Source: Luteibacter aegosomatis
GTDB taxonomy: Bacteria > Pseudomonadota > Gammaproteobacteria > Xanthomonadales > Rhodanobacteraceae
Assembly (NCBI RefSeq): GCF_023078455.1
Contig: NZ_CP095740.1
Coordinates: 3,336,001 to 3,400,000, forward strand
DNA length: 64,000 nt
Direction of reading: 5' to 3'
In this document: one piece after another, positions 56,755 to 64,000 of the stretch
Layout: each line of letters starts with the position of its first letter
How positions within the stretch are numbered: position 1 is the first letter of the stretch
Translations under genes and position numbers: made by a program
Notes under the pieces: model-generated
What the model was told of the DNA's origin: nothing
Database searches by the model: none
Seen by the model: the letters and a program-made list of their open reading frames with translations, nothing else

Positions 56755-57978
56755 ATGGCGATTGATCGTGAAACACAGGTGCTCACCACCGCTTACGCGA
56801 GCGGCATCCGTTCGCGCCGCGAGCTGGCCAATTACATGGCTCAGGTGACGCACGAGTCCAACGGGTTGAACCGGCTGCGGGAAAGCTTCCGGTACATGCG
56901 AGGCGTCGCGCAGATCCCCGTGCAGGCGGCCTGGCGCGACGGCCCGCAGGCGCTGGATGCCGCGCGCAAGGAAGCCTTGCTCGGCCGCCCCGAAACGCTT
57001 GCCGAGTTGATGTACGGCGGCCGTAACGGTAACGACCAACCGGGCGATGGCTATCGCTATCACGGTCGCGGCTACCTGCCCGTGCCCGGCAAAGCGCATT
57101 ACCGCGCCGCGGGCCAGGCGCTCGGGCTCGATCTGGTGAACGACCCCGACCTCGCCGCGGAACCGGAACACGCGGCGAAAATCGCGGCGTGGTACTGGAA
57201 GAACCGTGTTCCCCCGTCGGCGCGCGAAGACGTACGCTCCGCGACCGAGGCACTCAACGGCAAGCTCTACGGTCTCGACGACCGTCGCGAGCGGTTCGAG
57301 TCCTGGGAGCGACGGCTCACGCCGGAACTGCTGGAACGGCTGGAGCGTCGGCAGCCAGAGCGCGCCGCCGACACGTTCCCGCATGAAACGCTCGGCGGCG
57401 CGGTTCCCGCGGTGGCGGGCGTGCGCCGTCACGGCACGAAGAACAAGCCGAAGAGCGATGCCGAGAGCCCCGCCACGACGACCGATGCGGCCAACGAACC
57501 GGGCGACCCCGTACTGATGCTCGAGATGCAGCGCGACATCATGGAGGTCACCACGGAGTACGTCCCCGAGTCGCGTCGCCACCGACACCATCGGCACCAT
57601 CCATCGCTCCATCACGTCGACCATCCCCAGCACGCGCTCTATGCACAGGCACGCGATGCGGTACGTCGCCTCGACGAGGCGCGCGATCGCAGGCCCGACG
57701 AAAACAGCGACAAGCTCGCGGCGGCGCTCACCGTGGCGGCACACGCGAAAGGCATGGAACGCATCGACCATGTCACGTTGAGCGACGACGCGAGCAGGGT
57801 CTACGCCGTGCAAGGCGATGTGCGCTCACCCCACAAACAAGTGGCCGACGTGCATACGGAGCGCGCCCTCGACACGCCCGTCGAACAGAGCGCGGCGGCA
57901 CTCGCGCGGGAGCAGGCCAAGGCCGCGCCCGAGCCTCGTCACGAACCGGCCGCGATCAAGCCCGCCCATGGGCCCTGA
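56755..57978 (+). CDS. X-T4SS effector 3: GH19-type lysozyme + XVIPCD
   Basis: The first 195 residues are a GH19 muramidase 46/60 identical to effector 2 over the first 60 positions, with Glu34 and YHGRGYLPVPGKAHYRAAG kept. Residues 196-285 are a divergent linker with a His-rich stretch (RRHRHHRHHPSLHH). Residues 288-385 are the XVIPCD (HPQHALYAQARDAVRRLDEA, MERIDHVTLSDD, VYAVQGDVRSPHK). It is 407 residues long, has CAGGAGTTA upstream and is 181 bp from effector 2. Confidence 0.88.
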   Translation: MAIDRETQVLTTAYASGIRSRRELANYMAQVTHESNGLNRLRESFRYMRGVAQIPVQAAWRDGPQALDAARKEALLGRPETLAELMYGGRNGNDQPGDGYRYHGRGYLPVPGKAHYRAAGQALGLDLVNDPDLAAEPEHAAKIAAWYWKNRVPPSAREDVRSATEALNGKLYGLDDRRERFESWERRLTPELLERLERRQPERAADTFPHETLGGAVPAVAGVRRHGTKNKPKSDAESPATTTDAANEPGDPVLMLEMQRDIMEVTTEYVPESRRHRHHRHHPSLHHVDHPQHALYAQARDAVRRLDEARDRRPDENSDKLAAALTVAAHAKGMERIDHVTLSDDASRVYAVQGDVRSPHKQVADVHTERALDTPVEQSAAALAREQAKAAPEPRHEPAAIKPAHGP

Positions 57979-58024
57979 CATCCCGTCGCGTCAAGAAAGC
58001 CGCCACCCACGCAAGGATCCACGC

Positions 58025-58531
58025 ATGAATCAGCTCCTGAGGAACATCGTACTCACATCTTGGATGGCATGGCCGCTATGCGCATGCCAGCGACCCGCCG
58101 AACAGGCCGCTGCGCCCGCGGCCACCTCCACCGCGCCGTCTCCGGTGACCACGTCGGCACCGTCCGCCCCCAGCGCGATGGCATGCCCGGCACCGACGTT
58201 CGAGGGCTTCTTCAAGCGCTTTGCCGACGACGTCGCCGTGCAGAAGGCGTACGTCACCGACCCGCTGCAAAGCGACTCCGTCGACGCCGAGGCGGAACCC
58301 GAGCCCGCGCCCGTGCACAAGACGCTCAAGGCGTCGGAGATCGCCTTTCCCGTGCTGCCCACGACGACGGAGCTGGCCAGCAAGGGCCTCAACGTCACCA
58401 CGGAACATCCGGACCCGTCGGACATTGCCGTCACGGTCAGCAAGCCGGATACCGACGACCAGAAGGTGTTCCATTTCCGTCCGTCCGACGGTTGCTGGAC
58501 GCTCTATCGCATCGACGACCAGTCGCTCTGA
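58025..58531 (+). CDS. Lipoprotein, candidate immunity for the GH19 effectors
   Basis: The 168-residue protein has a signal peptide ending in the lipobox LCAC (Cys21), then a Thr/Ser/Ala/Pro linker. A domain with FEGFFKRFADDVAVQKAYVTDPL follows, a pattern I associate with lysozyme-inhibitor-like lipoproteins near secreted amidases and muramidases. It ends with a short FHFRPSDGCWTLYRIDD strand. A periplasmic lipid-anchored inhibitor next to two lysozyme effectors would make sense. The pairing is inferred from position. Confidence 0.65.
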   Translation: MNQLLRNIVLTSWMAWPLCACQRPAEQAAAPAATSTAPSPVTTSAPSAPSAMACPAPTFEGFFKRFADDVAVQKAYVTDPLQSDSVDAEAEPEPAPVHKTLKASEIAFPVLPTTTELASKGLNVTTEHPDPSDIAVTVSKPDTDDQKVFHFRPSDGCWTLYRIDDQSL

Positions 58532-58555
58532 TCCCACGAAGCCAGGAGTTATCCC

Positions 58556-59683
58556 ATGTCATACCAGGAAGTGATGGACACGATCCTGCCGCCCTCCGGG
58601 CGGACGGCGCCCCATATCACCGGCCACTTCGGCGAGCACCGGGAGGGCAAGCCCAAGCCCCACGGCGGTTCCGACTTCAATTACGTCGGTGGCCAATCGG
58701 GCAAGAACCTCACCCACCCGGAAGTGCATTCGCCCATCAGCGGCGAGGTCACCTTCGTCGGCGGGCAATACGGCACGATCAAGATCCGCGACGCCGACGG
58801 CAACAGCCACGAGCTGCTGCACACCAGTTCGCAGTCGGTGAAAGTGGGCCAGCACGTCAACGTGGGCGACGACATCGGCACGATGGGCGGCCAGGGACCG
58901 GGCAAGAAGGGCGACCATACCTACGCCCAGCACGTCCACTATCAAATCAAGGACAAGGACGGAAAGCTCGTCAATCCGGAGGAATACTGGAAAAACCGTT
59001 CGCCGGGTGGCCCATCCCACGCGTCGCCCCACGGCGAACGCGCCCACCCCGGTACCATGCGTGCCGGCGACCACGGCGACGATGTAAAGACCCTCCAGGA
59101 AAAACTCAACAAACTCGGTTACCACGACGAAAACGGCAAGCCGCTGGTGCCGGACGGCAAGTTCGGCGATCACACGAAGGCGGCCGTCGAACGGTTCCAA
59201 AAGGACCACCATCTCGACCAGGACGGTATCGTCGGCAAGAACACCCTGAAAGCGCTCGATGGCCAGGAGAAGACGGCTCCCCGGCTGGACGACAAGGCGC
59301 ACCCGCACAACCCCGTCTATGACGGTGCGACGAAAGCCACGGACCGTCTCGACGAAAAGCTCGGTCGCACACCCGACGAACAGAGCCAACGCCTCGCCGG
59401 AGCCGCGACGGCCGCGGCCGTCAAGGGCGGCCTGACGCACATCGATCACATCGTGATGAACGAGGATGGAAGCAAGGGTTACGCCGTGCAGGGTGAACTC
59501 AACTCGCCGCTGAAGAAGGTCGCCGAATTCGACGTGAACCAGGCCCTCGCCACGCCGCTGGAAAAGAGCAGCGAGGCTGCGATGCAAACGCAGACCGCGC
59601 AATCGCATGCGCAAGTCCAATCGCAGGCGCAGTCGCAACAGCAACAGCAACAGCAACAACAGCAGCAATCCGTGGCGCGGTAA
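58556..59683 (+). CDS. X-T4SS effector 4: M23 (LytM) endopeptidase + peptidoglycan-binding + XVIPCD
   Basis: The 375-residue protein starts with an M23 domain having the zinc ligands His36 and Asp40 (HGGSD) and the HVHYQ motif (His126, His128). It probably cuts peptidoglycan cross-links. A PG_binding_1 domain follows at 170-235 (DDVKTLQEKLNKLGY, KAAVERFQKDHHLDQDGIVG) and an XVIPCD at 242-340 (AHPHNPVYDGATKATDRLD, LTHIDHIVMNEDGSKGYAVQ, LNSPLKK). The tail has a run of 11 Gln. CAGGAGTTA precedes the ATG. Confidence 0.9.
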   Translation: MSYQEVMDTILPPSGRTAPHITGHFGEHREGKPKPHGGSDFNYVGGQSGKNLTHPEVHSPISGEVTFVGGQYGTIKIRDADGNSHELLHTSSQSVKVGQHVNVGDDIGTMGGQGPGKKGDHTYAQHVHYQIKDKDGKLVNPEEYWKNRSPGGPSHASPHGERAHPGTMRAGDHGDDVKTLQEKLNKLGYHDENGKPLVPDGKFGDHTKAAVERFQKDHHLDQDGIVGKNTLKALDGQEKTAPRLDDKAHPHNPVYDGATKATDRLDEKLGRTPDEQSQRLAGAATAAAVKGGLTHIDHIVMNEDGSKGYAVQGELNSPLKKVAEFDVNQALATPLEKSSEAAMQTQTAQSHAQVQSQAQSQQQQQQQQQQQSVAR

Positions 59684-59696
59684 ACGGGATACGGCG

Positions 59697-60302
59697 ATGA
59701 CACGTCACCCTATCCCACCGCCATGGCGTGCCATCGCCCTGCCCCTGTCCCTTTTCCTGACGCTACCCGCCCACGGTGAAGCCATGAAACAGCCCGACGT
59801 GAAGCTCAATCCGCAGCCGCGCATGCGCTACGAGATCACCGCCACGGTGCACGGCGCGCCCGGCCCCTTCGAACGTATCGACGGTCACGTGGATTACGAA
59901 GTCAGCAACCCCGCCTGCGTGCCGATGACGCCTGTCATGGGCGCCACCGTGGTACCGCGCAAGCGGGTTCCCGTGACGTTCACGCGGAGCGGCGACGGCC
60001 GGTTCCGCGGCGAGATCTACATGGATTACCTCCAGGACGAAGACTACTTCGGCCAGGGCGTGTGCCATTGGGCCGTGGTCGGCGCCACGGCCGACTTCCA
60101 TCACCGCGAGGTGAACTTCAGCCCGGCCATCTACAAGGACGACATCCTCGGCAAGCGCGACGTGGTGAAGTATTTCTCGAAGAAGTCCTACGAGCATGCC
60201 GACAACGAGCGCATCGACATTGGCGCGAACGACACCAGCGCGTTCAACGATGCCGCAGCCACGTTCTCGATCACGCTCCACGCCGCGGAGCGGCTGCCGT
60301 GA
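59697..60302 (+). CDS. Exported protein, candidate immunity for the M23 effector
   Basis: The 201-residue protein has a signal peptide ending near PAHGEA. A beta-rich domain follows with VPRKRVPVTFTRSGDGRFRGEIYMDYLQDEDYFGQGVCHW and an FSKKSYEHADNERIDIG segment (given here in parts). I do not recognise the family. It starts 13 bp after effector 4 and its stop overlaps effector 5, so it is co-transcribed with both. A role as periplasmic inhibitor of effector 4 is inferred. Confidence 0.6.
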   Translation: MTRHPIPPPWRAIALPLSLFLTLPAHGEAMKQPDVKLNPQPRMRYEITATVHGAPGPFERIDGHVDYEVSNPACVPMTPVMGATVVPRKRVPVTFTRSGDGRFRGEIYMDYLQDEDYFGQGVCHWAVVGATADFHHREVNFSPAIYKDDILGKRDVVKYFSKKSYEHADNERIDIGANDTSAFNDAAATFSITLHAAERLP

Positions 60303-61780
60303 GCCCGCGGTCGACGGACTACGCCCTGCTCTCGCAGGACGTGTACCACGACACCGCCGTCAACCAGACCGTCAAGCTCGACGGCATCACCTACCGCGTG
60401 CTCGACGCGGCCAACGACCCGATCACCGGCTTCCAGGCCCAGGCCTACGTGCGTGAAGACGTGCAGCCCCAGCAGGTGATCGTCGCCTTCCGCGGCACGG
60501 AATTCGACCGCCAGCCGGTACGCGACGGCGGCGTCGACGCGGGCATGGTACTCACCGGCCTCAACCTGCAGACGCCCGACGCGCTCGCCTTTACCCGGCG
60601 AGTGATGAACGAGGTGAACAAGGCCGCGGAGGACGAAGGCCGTAAGCCACCGGAAATCACGGTCACCGGCCACTCACTGGGTGGCACGCTGGCGGAGATC
60701 AGCGCGTACGAATTCGGGCTCAAGGGCGAAACCTTCAACGCCTACGGTGCGGCGGGCCTTCGCCAGGGCATTCCGGAGGGCGGCACGCAGGTGATCGATC
60801 ACGTGCGCGCGGGCGATCTCGTCAGCGCGGCCAGTGCGCATTTCGGCGAAGTGCGCGTCTACGCCGCCCAGCAGGACATCGATACGCTGACCAAGGCGGG
60901 CTACCGCGACGACAGCGGCCTGCTCTCCCTGCGCAACCCGATCAAGGCCACCGACTTCAGCGCCCACGCCATCGACAACTTCGTCCCGGACAGCAAGCTG
61001 CTCGGCCAATCGATCCTCAGCGAGGAAAGCCAGGCCCGTTACCGCGCCCACGAAGGCATGGTCGACCGCTACCGCGACGACGTGATGGACATCCGCAAGG
61101 GTATCTCCGCGCCATGGGAAATCCCCCACGCCATCGGCGAGCTGAAGGACGTCATCGAGCACGAAGCGCTGGAGAAAGTCGGCGAGGGTTTGCAGGCCAT
61201 CGAGCACGGCGTGGAAGACGTGGTCCACAAGGTGGAAGAAGGCTTCGAACACCTGAAGGAAGGCGTGCAGCACGTCAGGGAAGAGATCGGGGAAGGCATT
61301 CATGCCATCGAGGAGAAAGCATCGAGCGCGTGGCATGCGCTGACGCATCCGAAGGAGTGGTTCGAGCATGATAAGCCTTCGGTAAGGCTCGATGACCCTG
61401 ACCATCCTGGCCATGCGCTTTTCAAGCAGGCACAAACCGCGGTGTACAGCCTTGATAATGAACATCAACGAAAGTCGGATGAGAAAAGCGACCGCATTGC
61501 CGCTTCGCTGACAGTGGCGAGCAAGAGAGATGGATTGGATCGCGTAGACAAGGTCGTTCTGTCGCCCGACAGCACCCATGCGTATGCCGTACAGGGGGAC
61601 ATGAACTCCCCGTTGAAAAAATTTGCGATTGTGGATACCGAAAAAGCCACATCAACCACCATTGAACAAAGCAGCTCGGAATGGCGGACCTTAGCCGATC
61701 AACAACAGAGATCTATCCCGGATCAACAACAGCTTCGACCTGCAAATCCACCAGGCCATTCACCGGCACCGACCATATAA
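60299..61780 (+). CDS. X-T4SS effector 5: alpha/beta-hydrolase lipase + helical region + XVIPCD
   Basis: The first 240 residues resemble a class 3 lipase: VIVAFRGTEFDR (oxyanion region), the nucleophile elbow TGHSLGGTLAE (Ser126), and possible Asp173 and His223. Residues 280-345 form an amphipathic helical stretch with EGLQAIEHG, EGFEHLKEG and EGIHAIEEK repeats. Residues 362-465 are an XVIPCD (DDPDHPGHALFKQAQTAV, DGLDRVDKVVLSPD, AYAVQGDMNSPLKK). The GTG start overlaps the upstream stop by 4 nt. Probable target: bacterial phospholipids. Base composition falls from about 61375. Confidence 0.88.
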   Translation: MSPRSTDYALLSQDVYHDTAVNQTVKLDGITYRVLDAANDPITGFQAQAYVREDVQPQQVIVAFRGTEFDRQPVRDGGVDAGMVLTGLNLQTPDALAFTRRVMNEVNKAAEDEGRKPPEITVTGHSLGGTLAEISAYEFGLKGETFNAYGAAGLRQGIPEGGTQVIDHVRAGDLVSAASAHFGEVRVYAAQQDIDTLTKAGYRDDSGLLSLRNPIKATDFSAHAIDNFVPDSKLLGQSILSEESQARYRAHEGMVDRYRDDVMDIRKGISAPWEIPHAIGELKDVIEHEALEKVGEGLQAIEHGVEDVVHKVEEGFEHLKEGVQHVREEIGEGIHAIEEKASSAWHALTHPKEWFEHDKPSVRLDDPDHPGHALFKQAQTAVYSLDNEHQRKSDEKSDRIAASLTVASKRDGLDRVDKVVLSPDSTHAYAVQGDMNSPLKKFAIVDTEKATSTTIEQSSSEWRTLADQQQRSIPDQQQLRPANPPGHSPAPTI

Positions 61781-61795
61781 CCGAGGATTTCCAAC

Positions 61796-62122
61796 ATGAA
61801 TCGTTATCTGCTTGTTCTAGGAATCTTGCTGTCTTCCTCCGCCTTTGCGGACAGCACACGTTTCCGCGCCAACGATCCTTTTCTCTTTTGCCACGACGGA
61901 CTAAAGGCTCCCGACCCCTGCTGGAAGCCGTTGCCCCCCTACACCGGAAACTTCTGGCTAAATCCGGAATGCAACCGCCCCAATCCCTATAGTGAAAGAT
62001 ATTGGACCATTGATGAGGAAGAATCATTCACCGATTATCTTCGCATTTGTCCACAAGCGAAGGATTCCGGCGAATGGGACTCAAAGGGAGGACAAGCAGA
62101 CACTACGCCCTTCGTACATTGA
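61796..62122 (+). CDS. Small exported protein, candidate immunity for the lipase effector
   Basis: The 108-residue protein has a signal peptide (MNRYLLVLGILLSSSAFADS). A Pro/Trp/Cys-containing mature part follows with no family I recognise (PFLFCHDGLKAPDPCWKPLPP, YWTIDEEESFTDYLRICPQ). Four cysteines could form two disulfides. Its GC content is visibly lower than its neighbours. It sits directly between effector 5 and virD4. An immunity role is inferred only from export and position. Confidence 0.6.
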   Translation: MNRYLLVLGILLSSSAFADSTRFRANDPFLFCHDGLKAPDPCWKPLPPYTGNFWLNPECNRPNPYSERYWTIDEEESFTDYLRICPQAKDSGEWDSKGGQADTTPFVH

Positions 62123-62155
62123 TACCAAATAAAAGCTTCCGTTAAAGGTTCAATC

Positions 62156-63838
62156 ATGCAAAAAAACAGGGGATATTTGGCCGTCGGCCTGCTGATCGTC
62201 GCGATCATCGTCGGCGAGTTCCTGGCTGGCTACTTCACGTTGGCCTTCATAGGAATGAAACAGACGCCGCTGGCATGGAACACCTTCATCAGCTACGCCC
62301 GCGCGCTCGACCTCAAGGAAGTCCAACCCTACGTCTGGAAGATCAAGACCGCCGGCTTCATCGGCTTCCTGATCCCGCTCATCCTCTGGTGCGTGGCGGC
62401 GTATTTCCTGTTCCGCTCGAAGAAGCAGTCGATGCACGGCGACGCCCGCTTCGCGTCCTCGGGTGACCTGCGCAGCAAGAAGATGCTCTCCCCCGCCCCC
62501 AACGGCATCCTGGTGGGCAAGTTCAAGGGCGATCTCGTCCGCCTGCCGGGCCAGCAGTTCGTGATCCTCGCCGCGCCGACCCGCTCGGGCAAGGGCGTGG
62601 GCGTGGTGATCCCGAACCTGCTCGACTACCAGGAATCGGTGGTCGTGCTGGACATCAAGCAGGAGAACTTCGACCTCACCAGCGGCTGGCGCGCCAGCCA
62701 GGGGCAGGAGATCTACCTGTTCAACCCGTTCGCGGAGGATCGCCGCACGCACCGCTGGAACCCGCTGAGCTACGTCTCGAAAGACCCTGCGTTCCGCGTG
62801 TCCGACCTCATGAGCATCGCCTCGATGCTCTACCCCGACGTTTCCGACGACCAGAAGTTCTGGGTGAGCCAGGCGCGCAACGCGTTCATGGCCTTTACGC
62901 TCTATCTCTGCGAGAAGTGGGATCACGACGAGAAGAACGGCTTGCCGATGATCCTTCGCACCAAGCCGACGCTGGGCATGGTCTATCGCCTGTCGTCCGG
63001 CGACGGCACCGACCTGCGCGAGCTCTACACACGACTGTCGAAGGAGCCCTTCCTCAGCGGCAATGCGCAGTCCGCTTTCGCCAACCTGCTGTCGCAGGCG
63101 AACGAGACGTTCGCGTCGATCCTCGGCACCTTCAAGGAGCCTCTCAACGCCTGGATCAACCCGGTGCTCGACGCCGCCACCAGCGAGGACGACTTCCTGC
63201 TCACCGACGTACGCAAGAAGAAGATGACGATCTACATCGGCATCCTGCCCAACAAGCTGGCCGAAAGCCGTCTCATCGTGAACCTGTTCTTCAGCCAGCT
63301 CATCAACCTCAATACCAAGGAGCTGCCGCAGAACAACCCCGCACTGAAGCACCAGTGCCTGCTGCTGATGGACGAATTCACCTCGATCGGCAAGGTGGAA
63401 ATCATCGCCTCGGCGGTGTCGTACATGGCCGGCTACAACGTGCGCCTGCTGCCGATCATCCAGAGCATGGCCCAGCTCGACGCCGTCTACGGCAAGGACG
63501 TGTCGCGCACCGTCATCACCAACCATGCCCTGCAGATCGTCTACGCCCCGCGCGAGCAGCAGGACGCCAACGACTACTCGGAGATGCTCGGCTACACCAC
63601 GGTTCGCCGCGAGAACATCACCAAGAGCAAGAAGGGCGACGTGAGCCGCAGCCACACCGAGGAGAAGCGCGCCCTGATGCTGCCGCAGGAACTCAAGGCG
63701 ATGGGCACGGAGAAGGAAGTGTTCCTCTACGAGGGCATTCCCCATCCGGTGATGTGCGAGAAGATCCGGTACTACGAGGACAAGTACTTCACCTCGCGCC
63801 TGATGAAGAAGGTGGATGTGCCGCAACTGGCCGTCTGA
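62156..63838 (+). CDS. virD4: T4SS coupling protein VirD4
   Basis: The 560-residue protein has two N-terminal membrane helices (about 7-35 and 65-85) and the VirD4 ATPase core: Walker A APTRSGKGVGVVIPNLL, VVVLDIKQENFDLTSGWR, Walker B LLLMDEFTSIGK, and SMAQLDAVYGKD. In xanthomonads it binds the XVIPCD of effectors and passes them to the channel. Five candidate substrates lie directly upstream. A weak ribosome-binding site (AAAGG) precedes the ATG. Confidence 0.97.
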   Translation: MQKNRGYLAVGLLIVAIIVGEFLAGYFTLAFIGMKQTPLAWNTFISYARALDLKEVQPYVWKIKTAGFIGFLIPLILWCVAAYFLFRSKKQSMHGDARFASSGDLRSKKMLSPAPNGILVGKFKGDLVRLPGQQFVILAAPTRSGKGVGVVIPNLLDYQESVVVLDIKQENFDLTSGWRASQGQEIYLFNPFAEDRRTHRWNPLSYVSKDPAFRVSDLMSIASMLYPDVSDDQKFWVSQARNAFMAFTLYLCEKWDHDEKNGLPMILRTKPTLGMVYRLSSGDGTDLRELYTRLSKEPFLSGNAQSAFANLLSQANETFASILGTFKEPLNAWINPVLDAATSEDDFLLTDVRKKKMTIYIGILPNKLAESRLIVNLFFSQLINLNTKELPQNNPALKHQCLLLMDEFTSIGKVEIIASAVSYMAGYNVRLLPIIQSMAQLDAVYGKDVSRTVITNHALQIVYAPREQQDANDYSEMLGYTTVRRENITKSKKGDVSRSHTEEKRALMLPQELKAMGTEKEVFLYEGIPHPVMCEKIRYYEDKYFTSRLMKKVDVPQLAV

Positions 63839-63853
63839 CCCGCGAAGCGGCGG

Positions 63854-63875
63854 CCGGTGACAAAAACGTCACCGG
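63854..63875 (+). terminator. Hairpin after virD4, possible terminator
   Basis: CCGGTGAC-AAAAAC-GTCACCGG begins 15 bp after the virD4 stop. The stem is good but no proper T-run follows, so termination is uncertain. The remaining bases to 64000 show no gene I can support. Confidence 0.4.
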
Positions 63876-64000
63876 TCGTTTCCATCCCATCGTTTCTGCC
63901 GCGTCACGGTGGGAAGCGGGCCACGGCGCCTTTGGCTGGGGTGGATGGTGTGTCAGGCCGAACAACTCCGCGTGCACCTGTGCCATGGCGCTCGACGAGT

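Noticed and set aside
63789..63986. Minus-strand frame at the right edge overlapping virD4
   Set aside because: It overlaps the conserved VirD4 C-terminus. It may hide the tail of a leftward gene beyond the window, but that cannot be judged.

Overview
The window is GC-rich gammaproteobacterial chromosome. Gene content and order point to the Xanthomonadales, most likely a Luteibacter/Dyella/Rhodanobacter-type member of the Rhodanobacteraceae: serC beside a probable pheA, nudJ-mnmA-hflD, an RpfB/FadD-like acyl-CoA ligase, scpA-scpB-rluB, a yerC-led his operon, recA-recX-alaS-csrA, and a Xanthomonas-type (X-T4SS) type IV secretion locus. The genus is inferred; no rRNA gene is present.

Positions 1-39.7 kb are mostly housekeeping. 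After pheA (fragment) and serC come an FHA membrane protein, a PHA-granule-type protein, infA, clpA/clpS, nudJ-mnmA-hflD, a LysR regulator divergent from acnA, a lipoprotein, fadD, a PilZ protein, dinB, scpA-scpB-rluB, an ArsC-like protein and the complete histidine operon (yerC-hisGDCBHAF-hisIE), whose neighbouring cistrons all overlap by 4-7 nt. Beyond it lie an orphan NarL-type response regulator, a long histidine-ammonia-lyase-like enzyme, hisS, tRNA-Pro(CGG), a Tat-exported GH127-like glycosidase, tRNA-Ser(GCT), csrA, alaS, recX, recA and pncC. Five REP-like inverted-repeat pairs are scattered over the first 20 kb, at or near gene 3' ends.

An AT-richer gap of about 1.1 kb (39688-40817) separates this core from a complete X-T4SS locus (40818-63838): virB7-8-9-10-11-1-2-3-4-5-6, then an effector/immunity array, then virD4. 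The array holds five proteins with the C-terminal XVIPCD secretion domain and different N-terminal toxins: a lysozyme-like domain plus peptidoglycan-binding domain, two tandem GH19 lysozymes, an M23/LytM endopeptidase plus peptidoglycan-binding domain, and an alpha/beta-hydrolase lipase. Between them sit small exported, lipidated or (once) signal-less proteins placed where cognate immunity proteins are expected.

Taken together, the right third encodes a contact-dependent antibacterial machine. VirB proteins build the envelope channel and pilus, VirB4/VirB11/VirD4 power it, and VirD4 recruits XVIPCD effectors that attack the peptidoglycan or membranes of rivals. The interleaved small proteins probably prevent self-killing. 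Toxin-immunity assignments here rest on gene order and visible motifs, not on database searches.
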